From Rhynchopus euleeides (Eukaryota > Euglenozoa > Diplonemea > Diplonemida > Diplonemidae), in contig OY723292.1 in NCBI GenBank assembly GCA_963210315.1, positions 496,001 through 560,000 on the forward strand: 64,000 bases of DNA, in the 5' to 3' direction. Of the stretch, positions 10,829-21,899 are shown piece after piece. The notes below the pieces were generated by a model. That model was not told the origin of the DNA. It saw only the letters and a list, made by a program, of their open reading frames with translations, and searched no databases. Each line of letters opens with the position of its first letter. The stretch's first letter is position 1. A program made the translations under genes and the position numbers.

Positions 10829-13800
10829 CTACGCTAGCTCCCCCTGGCGAGGCAGTCCGCCGCCCCCGATGGCAGCCACAGCTGCCTCATCCGCTGCAGG
10901 GCGTGCATCCGTCTCAGGTGATTCATCGAGCACACCGCCTGTTGGCGGGGCCAGGGTTTCTGGTGCTGCTTCCCCAGGAGGCGCGGTTCTCTGTGCCAGC
11001 ACCAGCGCCAGGCGGGCGTGCAGCTCGCTGCAGGCCCTGCGCAGCTGTGGCGGCTGGCGCGGGTCGGAGAAGCGCGTCGTGACTTTCACGATGTCGTCGA
11101 AAAGCGGCGAGAGTGCCTGTGGGGGGGGGGGGGGGGTCGGGTGGGTGGCGCGGGGTAGTGGGAGTGGAAAACTCTGTCCCACCCACTGACCCAACTTGGT
11201 TGTGTATTTGTTCGGATCCTTGCGAACGCTTCACACGCCCCCGGCAGGCTGTGGGGGTGTTCAGCACCAACCGAACACTGAACAAGCAGACAGGAGCCCC
11301 TGCTGGAAGGCCAGAAAAGACAGAAATGGGGACAACTAGTGGCTTGGCTCGTGCCCCCTGCCGCAGCATACCGCGTCGTTGTTTGGTGAAAACTGATGCA
11401 GGTCAGGGGACATGCGTGCCTCTAACACGCTGTCACGCAGAGACTCCGGAAACAGCACAAGCAGCCACAGGAGGCAGGACAGCTGGAAGCGGTACAACGG
11501 TGTCGACGCAATGTACTCCGGCCTGTGTGTGGCGTGTGCGGGTGGGGGAGACGGTGGGAGCAAAGAACAGTAACTCCGTAATGATTGGTTGGGGGACTTC
11601 GCTCTAAAGTGCAGGAAAGTGAGCTGCCTAACAACATAGGTTGCAACCTGGCACACTTTGGCACAGACCGAAGGCCCCCGTTCATGGGGGGTGACGAAGC
11701 GGCATGAAGGTGCAAAGCCTACAACCTCAGTCGTACAACTTCCTGATGCGACTTCACTCCGATTCGTCACTCGTATCGAGTGAAAAAACCCAAAACACCG
11801 ATGCGATTGGAATACTGGCCTTTGTGCGAACCCCGCCTCCCAGGCGGGGGCGAGGCGTTCAGGAGTCAAGGTGGCACCCGATTCAAAATCAACCCATTCC
11901 ACCAAGGAGCCAACATACCTCCCACCTGCAAACTCGTGGAACAGATGCGGGGACAGCACGAGGTGGTAGCGCAGCAGGGGCCACAGCTCCTTCCGCATCC
12001 TGTCCTCCACAAAGTCACGCACGTACACCACGAGGACGAGGGCAACCTGCACCACGTGGCTGGCACAGCTCCCGATATCCACCACAGGCAGGTGCCACTT
12101 CCGCAGCCGTGTGTGGACCGATGTCGAGCAGTAGTGCAGGACATGCTGCTGTGTCAGGCGCAACGCCATCTCATCGGGGTGTGAGAAGCCACGCGGGATC
12201 AGCCGTGCGATGAGCGGGGACCACAGGCAGTGCACCGGGTGCAGCGCCTGCGACCCGACACCCCCTCGGTACACGGGGGCTGCCAGCGACGCGCCCTCCG
12301 CACCTGCTGCACGCGCATACCACGCAGCCACCAGGTCCACCACCACGCCACCCCGCACCTCTGCCACAGGGGCATCCGTGCGGCGCCCCGACTGCAGGCG
12401 ATCCGACACGCCGTCGAAAGTGCAGAACAGCAGCACGCACGCACGCACCGCATCGCACAGCACCCTGTGGTGCGCCACATGCGCAGATGTCACCTGGTGC
12501 TGCACCTTCGCCACCACATCCAGGGCCAGGGCACGCTCCTGCTTGCACCACAGCGCCTCCTCTGAGCAGGGCTCTGGCTCGTTGCCCGTGGGTCCTGTGG
12601 GCTCGCCGTCCTCGGCAGGGGGCGGCACGCCCGTCACATGCGCAGCGGCGATGCCGGCCGCCACAGTCAGCAGCGCTGTGGCTGCGCCCTGCCCGTAGAG
12701 GCTGTGCGTCGCCAGCAGGCCCTGCTTCAGCCTCACGGAGCGCGACAGCAACCCCGCGATGCTTCCCAGCATGGTGAACACGCCGCTGTCGGTGCTGAGG
12801 CGGCGCTCCAAGGCGAGCAGCGTGGAGGTCACGTCGTGCAGGACGTGGTGCAGCAGGGTGAGCAGCGGCTCCGACGCGCCCGCCTCATCCAGCGCACCCT
12901 CCAGCAGCTCCATCGCTGCGGCCAGCATCTTCGGCGTGTCGGGGTAGTCCGCCAGGAAGGGCAGCCGTGCGACCACCGCGTCGACTATCCAGTCGAATGT
13001 GTCGATCAGAAGGCGTGCGACAGCTGCCCTGCTCGGCGGTGTGCCGTAGCATGTCCCCGCCAGGACAGACAGGACGCCCTGTGCGCAGGAGGCGACTTCG
13101 GTGTGCGGGGAGGGTACCTTCTCCAGCACGGCGAAGACTGTTTTGATCAGGAATTTGTCGCGCGCGCGGATGTGCCGGGCAGCCCCGTTGTCGTATGAGA
13201 AGAGGGAGGTGGAGGCGTCGGCGATGCACTCCAGCATCAGCCGGCACAGCGCGGTGCAATGCGTCACGGCGGCGATCCCGACACCCTTGTCGTCGAAATA
13301 CCACTGCTCGGGGGTGTCGGTGAAGCCGGACACCACCGCTGCCAGCGCGTCGCACAGCTCCTCAGCGGACGCGATGAAGGCGTTGCGGTGTGAGTGGCGC
13401 ACGATGGTCTTCAGCACCCACAGCACGGAGTGGTGCAGCCTCCAGAGGGAGAAGTCACGCAGGTCTGCCAGCAGCACCCCAAACAGCGCCTGCAGGGGGA
13501 CGTGGGTCGCGAGGGACCTGCTGAGCTCATGCAGCGCACCCAGCACACTCCCGTGCTGCTTGGTGTAGGCGTTGAAGTCGGACGACCCCACGGCACACAC
13601 CGCCCTCACCGTGGCGCGCAGCAGCGACGCCAGGAAGGAGTCGCCGATAAGGACCAGCTCCGGCAGGGTCTCACCCCGCAGCACGTTGTGCACCCACCCC
13701 GACACGGCGAGCGCCTGGTGCGGTTTACGTGGGATCTCTACCACGAGCGCCTCGAGGCGCAGGCGCAGCGCCTGCCCGGCGCCCTCCTTGCTGTAGGCTG

Positions 13801-15006
13801 CGGCGCAGCCTGCCGCCACGCTGTCGAGGGGCTCGTCTTCGCCGCGGCTCTGCTGCGACAGGAAGGCCACCTCCACCAGCAGGGGCAGGGCGGGGCGCAG
13901 GAAGTGGCTGCAGGCGGCGAGGAGGCGGCACCCCAGCGCCGCGAAGGCGTGGAGGTGGGGGTGCCCGTCGGCATGCACGGTGCCCTTGCTGCTGCACTCT
14001 GCGACGGAGGCGAAGAGCGATGTGAGGGTTTGGCACAGCTTGCCGCGTGCGGTGCGCACCCAGGCCTCGTCCCTCACGACGACGTTCAGCGCTTCGCTCT
14101 CCTTGCGGACGCGGAGCTGAGGGGCGTCGTCGCCTGTCACCTTGGGTGCTGTGCCCAGCAGACGTGCCATCACCTCGGCGGGGCTCATGCCGTAGGCAGC
14201 GCCAGGGTGGGTGTCGCCTTCGATGTCGCGGAGAGTGCGTGATGTGTCGCTGTCGCTGCAGGTCAGCACGACAGCCGTGCCGAGCAGATCCAGGGTCATC
14301 TCCACCACCTTGCGCGGGACTCTGTGGCAGTGGGGGGTGGGGGGTGGGGTGCGCAGTGCGCCAAACAAGGGGCAAATTGCAGAACAGAATGGGGGGGGTG
14401 GTGAAAAGAAACCGGGCGGCACCAGCGAGCAACGGCATCAACATGCGGCAATTGGGGGGGGGGGGGGGGGTGGTTGGCACCCCCCCCTTCCCCTCTGCTA
14501 TGCATACCGCTTGTCATGCGACTTGGTGAGGATCTTCGACAGCTCCGCCACCGTGCCTGGGAGGAAGCCGACCGCTGTCTCCGTCGGCACCACATCCCAC
14601 AGCGCGCCCAAACAGTTCAGATAGGCCACGCTCAGCGCATGGCTCCTCTCGCTCGGCAGACGCTCCAACAGCGTCCGCATGACCAGGGCGGTGAACGGTG
14701 CTGCCACACTGTGTTGGGCTAAAGCCCCACCGTGTTGCGCCTGCCCATGAGCCAGGGCCTGAACAAGAGCGACCGTCAGCTCCGTCAGCTCTTCGCGCGA
14801 TGCGAGTTCATCCGCCACCGAGACATACTTGGGTGAAAACACCAAGTTCTTCGCAAAGATCTCCTGCACGAGCGACACGTGCCCCGGCGCGGGCGGGCCC
14901 TGCCCGAGAAAGAACGCGAGAGCACGCAGCCCCTCCTCCTGCTCCGTGAGAGGTACACCCTCCCGCAGCACTTTGCCGAGCAGCGCCTCCATCGTGGGGC
15001 GCACGG
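10829..15006 (-). CDS. Four-exon large alpha-helical (HEAT/ARM-like) protein, family not identified
   Basis: The exons are 15006-14508, 14321-11919, 11522-11372 and 11116-10829. The joins keep frame: donors are GTATGC (14507), GTATGT (11918) and GTATGC (11371), and each acceptor is CACAG or similar after a pyrimidine-rich tract. The first ATG is at 14992, giving ~1108 aa. A GCAG acceptor-like site lies 14 nt before it, either for trans-splicing or for an unseen 5' exon. The sequence is Leu/Ala-rich and helical, with recurrent paired helices such as LFGVLLADLRDFSLWRLHHSVLWVL, typical of solenoid scaffolds (importin/exportin, TTI1-type). I recognise no diagnostic motif and give no function. The C-terminus (last ~50 residues) is Ala/Pro-rich. 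Intron 2 (397 bp) carries no gene. Confidence 0.78.
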
Positions 15007-16325
15007 CCTGCGGTGGCGGTGGGGTGTAGAGTGGAGCAAAGCAGGGGAAGTCCTAACGTTCCAGGCTCGGGGGGAAACTGGGTCGATGGGGGGGAAAAAC
15101 GAGGGGGGGCGGAGCTGGGCAAAGATTGTCAATAAGGGGGGACAGTATTTTTTCGCGCCATGTTGGCCCGTGTTTTCTTCGCGCCCATTGCATCTTCCTT
15201 GGGGTGCAGGATCTCCCCCATGGTCTGCGATAGGGGGGTGGGGGGGGGCGGGCAGGTCATCCATCCAGGTCTGCTTGCTTGTATCAGTTCGCGTGCGGAG
15301 GGGCTGGAGCGGGGGGACAAAGGGACACAAATGCTGCAAACCCACCTGTGAGTTGTGCGGTGTTTCCTTCAGACCCCCCCTTCCAACCGTCAACTTTGGA
15401 AGTGCCCAAATCTGGTAAACCCCACTCTCGTCACCGCCCCCTCCCCCCCAGCCCCACGTCACTTTCCACAGGCCGCCAGGCGCGTCAGCATCGGCGACCC
15501 CCACCCCCAGCCTGAGAGGCATCACGCGACTTGGCACAACAAAGGGAGAGCCGTCACTGTGTGCAGATCAGCACGGTCCCGCCCTCTGTGTCAGACTGAC
15601 TCACCAACAACGGAAAAGAGGAAGAGCGGACGTAAGGCAAAGCCTCCGTGCGGCCAGGAGAACACGAAACAGCGACCCCCCTCACCGGGGGACGCTACGA
15701 ATACGGCCAAAAATCGTTCAAAATCTGGGAAATTTTTCGTTGAGCGCACACTCCTGTGTCAAGGCTGCGGAAGCCCATGTGGAGTGGCATAAGTGAGTAA
15801 GCCTCATAAAGGTTAAGTCGTACGACTTCCTTCGTTACTTCGCGACCTCGCTATGATTCGTCGCTCGCAACTGGTAAAGAGAAAAACTTTGTGTCTGCAA
15901 ATCAGAAAGGGGAGAGAAGAACCAGCGGGTATTCGTCGATCGCGAGAACACCCCACACGCCTGCTGCGGGTGTGGTGTGTCCTGCATGATCTGCATAGCA
16001 AAGTCAAAGTTTCCTGCGTTGTTAGCACAACTCCAAAAATACGTAGGTAAGATCACCACCCTTCCTCGACCTCACAACTCCCCCCCACGCATCTTGAGGG
16101 CTCTGCAGTGTAAACACGCACGTAAATCTTGTGGCAAGTGTCACCTGGAAAGGTGGCACATGAACCTGCGGACACACACTAAAATCGCTTGTTGGCAGAC
16201 TACAATGCACAGCACACCAGAACACATTGTCCCAAGGCTTCGTCGGCTTGAATACTGGGAGCTGCTTCCAGCTGAAATACGACTCGCAACTTGCCTTGCA
16301 CACATCCCTCTGCCACACTGCGGTG
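15007..16325. other. Intergenic region between the HEAT-like and NLR-like genes
   Basis: No gene is supported. It holds G/C runs near 15060-15250, and a segment at about 16005-16030 (TTTCCTGCGTTG, AGCACAACTC) that recurs at 26148-26172. 15810-15870 is loosely similar to part of intron 2 of the HEAT-like gene (11720-11790). Confidence 0.45.
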
Positions 16326-19300
16326 CTACGCAGCAGCCACAGCCCCACCAAGCACACTGCATGCAGCGGGAGGCGTCACAGTGTCGAGCCCCTCGCATTG
16401 GAAGGGTACAGGCACAACGGGCCCAATCCCGATCACAGTCCGCAGACACCAGGAGGCGGCACACATGCGAGGCAGGCTGCCATCACAAACAGCAACACAG
16501 GGCGGTACCCCAGATGTCACAGCTCCGCTGCCCACTGAGGGGGTGTGGCCTTCAAGCTTCTGCAGCTCCTTCCCTGCTGATGTATCCCAGACACGAACAC
16601 TCTTGTCATGAGATCCTGAGATGATCTTCGATCCGTCTGGTGTGACAGTCACGGATTTCACATCAGCGGTGTGGCCTTCAAGCTTCTGTAGTTCCTTCCC
16701 TGTTGATGCATCCCGGACACGAACGCTGTTGTCATTAGATCCCGAGATGATCTTCGATCCGTCTGGTGTGATAGTCACGGATTTCACATCGGAGGTGTGG
16801 CCATCAAGCTTCTGCAGCTCCTTCCCTGTTGATGTATCCCAGACACGAACGCTGTTGTCATCAGAGCCTGAGATGATCTTCGATCCGTTTGGTGTGACAG
16901 TCACGGAGTGCACAGAGGAGGTGTGGCCATCAAGCTTCTGCAGCTCCTTCCCTGTTGATGCATCCCAGACACGAACGCTGCTGTCGCGAGATCCTGAGAT
17001 GATCTTCGATCCCTCTGGTGTGACAGTCACAGAGTTCACATCGGAGGTGTGGCCTTCAAGCTTCTGCAACTCCTTCCCTGTTGATGCATCCCAGACACGA
17101 ACGCTCTTGTCGCCAGATCCTGAGATAATCTTCGATCCGTCTGGTGTGACAGTCGCGGAGAGCACATAGGAGGTGTGGCATTCAAGCTTCTGCAGCTCCT
17201 TCCCTGTTGATGTATCCCAGACACGAACGCTCTTGTCATTAGATCCCGAGATGATTTTCGATCCGTCTGGTGTGACAGTCACGGAGTAGACAGAGGAGGT
17301 GTGGCCTTCAAGCTTCTGCAGCTCCTTGCCTGTTGATGTATCCCAGACACGAACGCTGTTGTCATCAGATCCTGAGATGATCTTCGATCCGTCTGGTGTG
17401 AGAGTCACGGAGTTCACAGAGGAGGTGTGGCCTTCAAGCTTCTGCAGTTCCTTCCCTGTTGATTTATCCCAGACACGAACGCTGTTGTCGCCAGATCCCG
17501 AGATGATCTTCGATCCGTCTGGTGTGATAGTCACGGATTTCACAGAGGAGGTGTGGCCTTCAAGCTTCTGTAGCTCCTTCCCTGTTGATTTATCCCAGAC
17601 ACGAACACTCTTGTCGCCAGCTCCCGAGACGATCTTCGATCCGTCTGGTGTGAGAGTCACGGATTTCACATAGGAGGTGTGGCCTTCAAGCTTCTGCAGC
17701 TCCTTCCCTGTTGATGTATCCCAGACACGAACACTCTTGTCGCCAGATCCCGAGATGATCTTCGATCCGTCTGGTGTGACAGTCACGGATTTCACATCGC
17801 CGGTGTGACCTTCAAGCTTCTGCAGTTCCTTCCCTGTTGATGTATCCCAGACACGAACGCTCTTGTCGCCAGATCCCGAGATGATCTTCGATCCGTCTGG
17901 TGTGACAGTCACGGAGAGGACAGCAGAGGTGTGGCCTTCAAGCTTCTGCAGCTCCATGCCTGTTGATGTATCCCAGACACGAACGGTCTTGTCATAAGAT
18001 CCTGAGATGATCTTCGATCCATCTGGTGTGACAGTGACGGAGTAGACAGCAGAAGTGTGACCTTCAAGCTTCTGCAGCTCCTTCCCTGTTGATGTCTCCC
18101 AGACACGAACGCTGTTGTCGCGAGATCCTGAGATGATCTTCGATCCGTCTGGTGTGACAGTCACGGAGTAGACAGCAGAAGTGTGACCTTCAAGCTTCTG
18201 CAGTTCCTTCCCTGTTGATGTATCCCAGACACGAACGCTGTTGTCGCCAGCTGCCGAGATGATCTTCGATCCGTTTGGTGTGACAGTCACGGATTCGACA
18301 GGAGAGGTGTGACCCAACAGAGGCGGGAGCGGGGCACCGAAGGAGGAGCCCTTCCAGTCAGAGCGTGTGAGATTGCCCTCCCAGAGCATTGCGTGCTCCA
18401 GCCAGCAGTTGTGGAAGCGGCTCTCCGTCAGCACAGTCCCACCCAGGCGTGCGTGGCGCAGGTCGCTGTCCTGCACAAGCACACCAGTGAGGTCGCACCT
18501 GAACACAAACCGCGTGCGTGCGGCGAGTGCCATGGCATTCGAAGCAGACGCCAGTGATACCGCGTCGTCACCAGCGTCGCGGGTCGCCAGGACCAGCGGC
18601 AGCAGCTCGGACACCACCGTTGTGTCGCGCTCGTCGCCCCCACGTGTGAGCACCGTGTCAGCAAAGTACTGCAGCACATTCGGGGCATCCTTGCTGAAGG
18701 CCCGGCGCACTTTGCACCCAAGCGTGTCGGCCACAGCACCTTTCCGTGCCAGGCGCCGCGCCACAAGGAACTCCCCAAGCGTCTTGTGGCGGAATGCAAA
18801 CGCGCTGCTGTCGTCGTGGAAGCTCTCCACACGAAACGGGAGGACCCGGAACGCCTCGTCTGTCCTTGCACGGTCCACCCCGTCCTCCTGCAACAGGCGC
18901 GCCCGCTCTGTGCCCAGTGATCCCTGCCACGTCTGTGCCTGCAGCATCGCGCACGCAATCAGTTCCCCCACCCGCAGCACCTCCTCCGCGCGCGCCGCTC
19001 CAGCTGACCCCTGACGCAACCCCACCTCCACGTGCTTCTGCAGGTACGCCTCGTACACCGCGACATCACTCAGGCACTGATGCACCTGTGCGCTGCACGA
19101 TGACAGCTCGCGTTGAGCGTAACACGCCATGTGAAGCAGGAACGGGTTGCGCAGCTGCGACAGCACCGCCACCTCAGCGTCTGCGACTGTGCGTCGAGGA
19201 ACTGGTTCCGCCGCCAGCTGCTCCAGCCGTGTTGTGGTCTGATCGGCTGCACGCTGCTGCGCTACCTTCAGCTCCAAGAACCCCGCCTGCTGCGACAGCG

Positions 19301-21899
19301 CCACAAGCACGTCACGCAGCGGCACTGACCCCGCAGCATGCGCGCATCTACCTTCCAGCGCCAATATCACCGCCTCGGCTGCAGCCTCCACACACGTGGT
19401 GTTTGCGTTTCCCTCTGTAGAATCACCTGTTGTCTTGTCTTTGCCGCTGCTGCCGCTGTCAGCACCAACCAGCACCCACGCCTGCTCCACAATCGCCACC
19501 ACCAGGGCTCGGTCGCTAGGCACCACCGCTGTATCGTCATCAGCTGCACCGCATGTGCCACTCACCGTGTCGGCCAGTTTCTGCTGATCGTCCGCAGTGA
19601 AAAATGCGTCCACGCGCTGCTGCTCCGCCTTCGCCACCTGTGCCGCACGCACCTTGCTGATGTACGTCACCGCGTCTGCCTGTGTGAAGGGCTGCATGTA
19701 CAGCGACCTCGTCCTGTCCCCACAGATTTGCGACGGTGTGTGATCCACGCTCTTCAGGTACTCACCGCGCGTCGTCACGATCACGCTGCAGTGCTTCGCA
19801 CACCACGGGTGCAGCCGCAGCACCCCTTGCCCGCCACTGGCCTTGTACGCGTCCCCCAAATTCTTCTGCGTCAGCCCCACCTCGTCCAGCGAGTCCAGGA
19901 TCACCACAACGTCGTACACACTGCTGAGGTGCTCCAACGCAGCCTCCTCCAGCCCGAACGACTTCTGGATGAACTCGTCGATCCCGGCGTGTGTTGTGAA
20001 GGTGGACGCACCAATCGACGGCAGCGCCACAAAGACAGGGAACACGGGCTTCTTTCTCTGCCCCGCAACCACCCCTGCATCCTCCTCCTTCTTCTCCTGC
20101 AGCAGGTGGCACAGAACCGCAACCGCCGCAGATGTCTTCCCGGTCCCTCCGTCCCCGACCAGGCACAGCGGGTGCCGCCCCGTCCCCCTCGCCCCTTCCC
20201 CCGCCCCCTCCACCTCCTCCTCCCCGTGCCCGTCTGCCGCCAGCCACTCGTCCACCTCGTGCAGCAGCATCCTCGTCTCCGACTCCGCCACATGTGTATC
20301 GTCCCCGACCCTGCCCTCCACGTAGCCGTCCAGGAACTCCGCAAAGAGCGACGCCGTGTGCTGCAGCACCTTCCGCACCGCCTCAACCTGGTCCGCCACA
20401 GAGTAGTCCCCGGTGCCGTTGGTGCTGTCTTTCTTCTCGTCATGCGCAGCCACCTCCTGCATCACAATCACGTCGAAGGGCTGCCCCACCATGCGCAGCA
20501 GTGTCGGGGACAGCTTCCACTGCACCCGGAACTCGATGTTGCTGTCGTACAGCAGCTCCGCCTCCTGCGGGAACACGCTTGCGAACCCCACCTCCGCCGC
20601 ACCCTGCTTCGCCACAATCACAAAGAACGTCCCCGCCTTCCCGTACATGAAGTCCTTCGCCACACCCTGCTCCTCCGTCGTCGACGTGAAGGCGTTCCAC
20701 ACCACCGACGTCCCCACCTTGTACTGCGCCGACACGTTCACGTTGATCCCGCGGAACACCGTGGTCAGGCTCGGCCGCCGGCTACGGATCAGCCGCGTCA
20801 GCTTCGCAATCAGCGGCTGGAACGTCGCAATCACGTGCAGCTGTGCCGGTGCAGGCTCAAGCTCGAACACGCTGCCTGCCGCAGACTCACGCGCTTCCTT
20901 CGACAGCCCAATCGTCCGCATCGCTTGGTTCATCCCGAAGTACAGTGCCGGCCGCACGCAGCCCGCCCCGTGGTTCCCCAGCACAGCCACGTCGCTGAAG
21001 TTCTTGTGGTACTCCTTGACGATGGGTGCACCGTCTGCCTTGCACACGAGATCGCACGTCTCACTGTTGACTTCGTACTCCACGCAGTCGCAGGTGAAGA
21101 GGTAGCCTGCGCACAGATGCTCGAACCAGTCGTCCACCGCCATCCAGTCCTCGATCTCGTCTGGCGTTGCCTCCACACGCTGCAGCACCCGCTGCACAAC
21201 AAACCGCAGACCCAGCAGCATGCTGTCCACGTGCTGTTCCCGGTACCCGAGATCCGGCCGCACCGCCAGCAGCTGCACCAGCCACTCCAGCAGCGGTGTC
21301 TCGCCCCCGGCGCCCTTGCGCGTGAAGCAGATCTTCCGCCCGTCCACATGGTTCTCCAGCCGCTCGCTCGTCTTGTCCTTGTTGGTGGGTTTGTCTGTGC
21401 GGGGCTCCTGTGGCGGTGGCTGAGCCTGCGACTGCGGGAGTCCATCCGATGCAGTGTGGGCTTCATCAGCAACAGTGGGAACACGTGCCCTCAAGGAGGG
21501 CCACTCGTCTGTGAGGAAGTGCCGCAGCCTGCTGACCACCTCCGTCTGCATCTTCCCCACTTGCTCGGCGAGCGCCGCCAGCAGCGCACTGCGTGTGCCG
21601 CCATCACGGTGCTGCAGCGCGTACCACACCGGTGTGCGCCCCTCCCCGTCCGGAACGCTGGCTGCCCCGCACCCCACCAGAAACTTGACTGCTTCGGCAG
21701 CAGCGGGAACCCCCCTGCACCCGGGCTGCAACACCTCGTGCAGCAGCATCCGCCCGGTGTGTGGGTCCGCCGCGTTCACCTCCGCCTTGTGCTTCTCCAG
21801 CAGCTGCCGCCACGTCCCGCCCTCCAGTACCTCCTTCACAGCGCGTGCACTGCCCCACCATCCCCGCCCGTGCTCCTCCACACTCGCACTCGACCCCAT
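16326..21899 (-). CDS. NLR-like receptor: ankyrin - ADP-ribosyltransferase - NACHT - pentapeptide-like - 14 WD40 repeats
   Basis: The 1857-aa product starts at ATG 21899 (MGSSAS, matching the MGxxxS N-myristoylation pattern). In order: ankyrin-like helices (about 35-105); an R-S-E type ADP-ribosyltransferase domain (about 300-475) with VFRG (R383), AFTSTT (S406) and PQEAEL (E446/E448); a NACHT NTPase with Walker A GDGGTGKT (582-589), Walker B VVILDSLDE (665-673) and VTTRGEY; a long helical region; a pentapeptide-like stretch (about 1150-1192, VQDSDLRHARLGG); then 14 WD40 repeats of exactly 42 residues (1196-1783). A 15th repeat starts with GHT and degenerates before the stop. In NACHT proteins the C-terminal repeats sense a ligand, the NTPase oligomerises, and the N-terminal domain acts as effector. 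Here the effector would be NAD-dependent ADP-ribosylation, possibly at a membrane. The gene is intact and intronless. An AG acceptor-like site lies 23 nt upstream. Confidence 0.9.
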   Translation of the reverse strand: MGSSASVEEHGRGWWGSARAVKEVLEGGTWRQLLEKHKAEVNAADPHTGRMLLHEVLQPGCRGVPAAAEAVKFLVGCGAASVPDGEGRTPVWYALQHRDGGTRSALLAALAEQVGKMQTEVVSRLRHFLTDEWPSLRARVPTVADEAHTASDGLPQSQAQPPPQEPRTDKPTNKDKTSERLENHVDGRKICFTRKGAGGETPLLEWLVQLLAVRPDLGYREQHVDSMLLGLRFVVQRVLQRVEATPDEIEDWMAVDDWFEHLCAGYLFTCDCVEYEVNSETCDLVCKADGAPIVKEYHKNFSDVAVLGNHGAGCVRPALYFGMNQAMRTIGLSKEARESAAGSVFELEPAPAQLHVIATFQPLIAKLTRLIRSRRPSLTTVFRGINVNVSAQYKVGTSVVWNAFTSTTEEQGVAKDFMYGKAGTFFVIVAKQGAAEVGFASVFPQEAELLYDSNIEFRVQWKLSPTLLRMVGQPFDVIVMQEVAAHDEKKDSTNGTGDYSVADQVEAVRKVLQHTASLFAEFLDGYVEGRVGDDTHVAESETRMLLHEVDEWLAADGHGEEEVEGAGEGARGTGRHPLCLVGDGGTGKTSAAVAVLCHLLQEKKEEDAGVVAGQRKKPVFPVFVALPSIGASTFTTHAGIDEFIQKSFGLEEAALEHLSSVYDVVVILDSLDEVGLTQKNLGDAYKASGGQGVLRLHPWCAKHCSVIVTTRGEYLKSVDHTPSQICGDRTRSLYMQPFTQADAVTYISKVRAAQVAKAEQQRVDAFFTADDQQKLADTVSGTCGAADDDTAVVPSDRALVVAIVEQAWVLVGADSGSSGKDKTTGDSTEGNANTTCVEAAAEAVILALEGRCAHAAGSVPLRDVLVALSQQAGFLELKVAQQRAADQTTTRLEQLAAEPVPRRTVADAEVAVLSQLRNPFLLHMACYAQRELSSCSAQVHQCLSDVAVYEAYLQKHVEVGLRQGSAGAARAEEVLRVGELIACAMLQAQTWQGSLGTERARLLQEDGVDRARTDEAFRVLPFRVESFHDDSSAFAFRHKTLGEFLVARRLARKGAVADTLGCKVRRAFSKDAPNVLQYFADTVLTRGGDERDTTVVSELLPLVLATRDAGDDAVSLASASNAMALAARTRFVFRCDLTGVLVQDSDLRHARLGGTVLTESRFHNCWLEHAMLWEGNLTRSDWKGSSFGAPLPPLLGHTSPVESVTVTPNGSKIISAAGDNSVRVWDTSTGKELQKLEGHTSAVYSVTVTPDGSKIISGSRDNSVRVWETSTGKELQKLEGHTSAVYSVTVTPDGSKIISGSYDKTVRVWDTSTGMELQKLEGHTSAVLSVTVTPDGSKIISGSGDKSVRVWDTSTGKELQKLEGHTGDVKSVTVTPDGSKIISGSGDKSVRVWDTSTGKELQKLEGHTSYVKSVTLTPDGSKIVSGAGDKSVRVWDKSTGKELQKLEGHTSSVKSVTITPDGSKIISGSGDNSVRVWDKSTGKELQKLEGHTSSVNSVTLTPDGSKIISGSDDNSVRVWDTSTGKELQKLEGHTSSVYSVTVTPDGSKIISGSNDKSVRVWDTSTGKELQKLECHTSYVLSATVTPDGSKIISGSGDKSVRVWDASTGKELQKLEGHTSDVNSVTVTPEGSKIISGSRDSSVRVWDASTGKELQKLDGHTSSVHSVTVTPNGSKIISGSDDNSVRVWDTSTGKELQKLDGHTSDVKSVTITPDGSKIISGSNDNSVRVRDASTGKELQKLEGHTADVKSVTVTPDGSKIISGSHDKSVRVWDTSAGKELQKLEGHTPSVGSGAVTSGVPPCVAVCDGSLPRMCAASWCLRTVIGIGPVVPVPFQCEGLDTVTPPAACSVLGGAVAAA
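16551..18314 (-). repeat. 14 x 126-bp in-frame WD40-coding tandem repeat
   Basis: Fourteen 126-bp units follow each other with no indels. The units share long invariant stretches (DGSKIISGS, VRVWD, STGKELQKLE). Variation is concentrated at unit positions 5, 7, 23, 25 and 32. Fourteen repeats would build two seven-bladed propellers. Confidence 0.92.
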
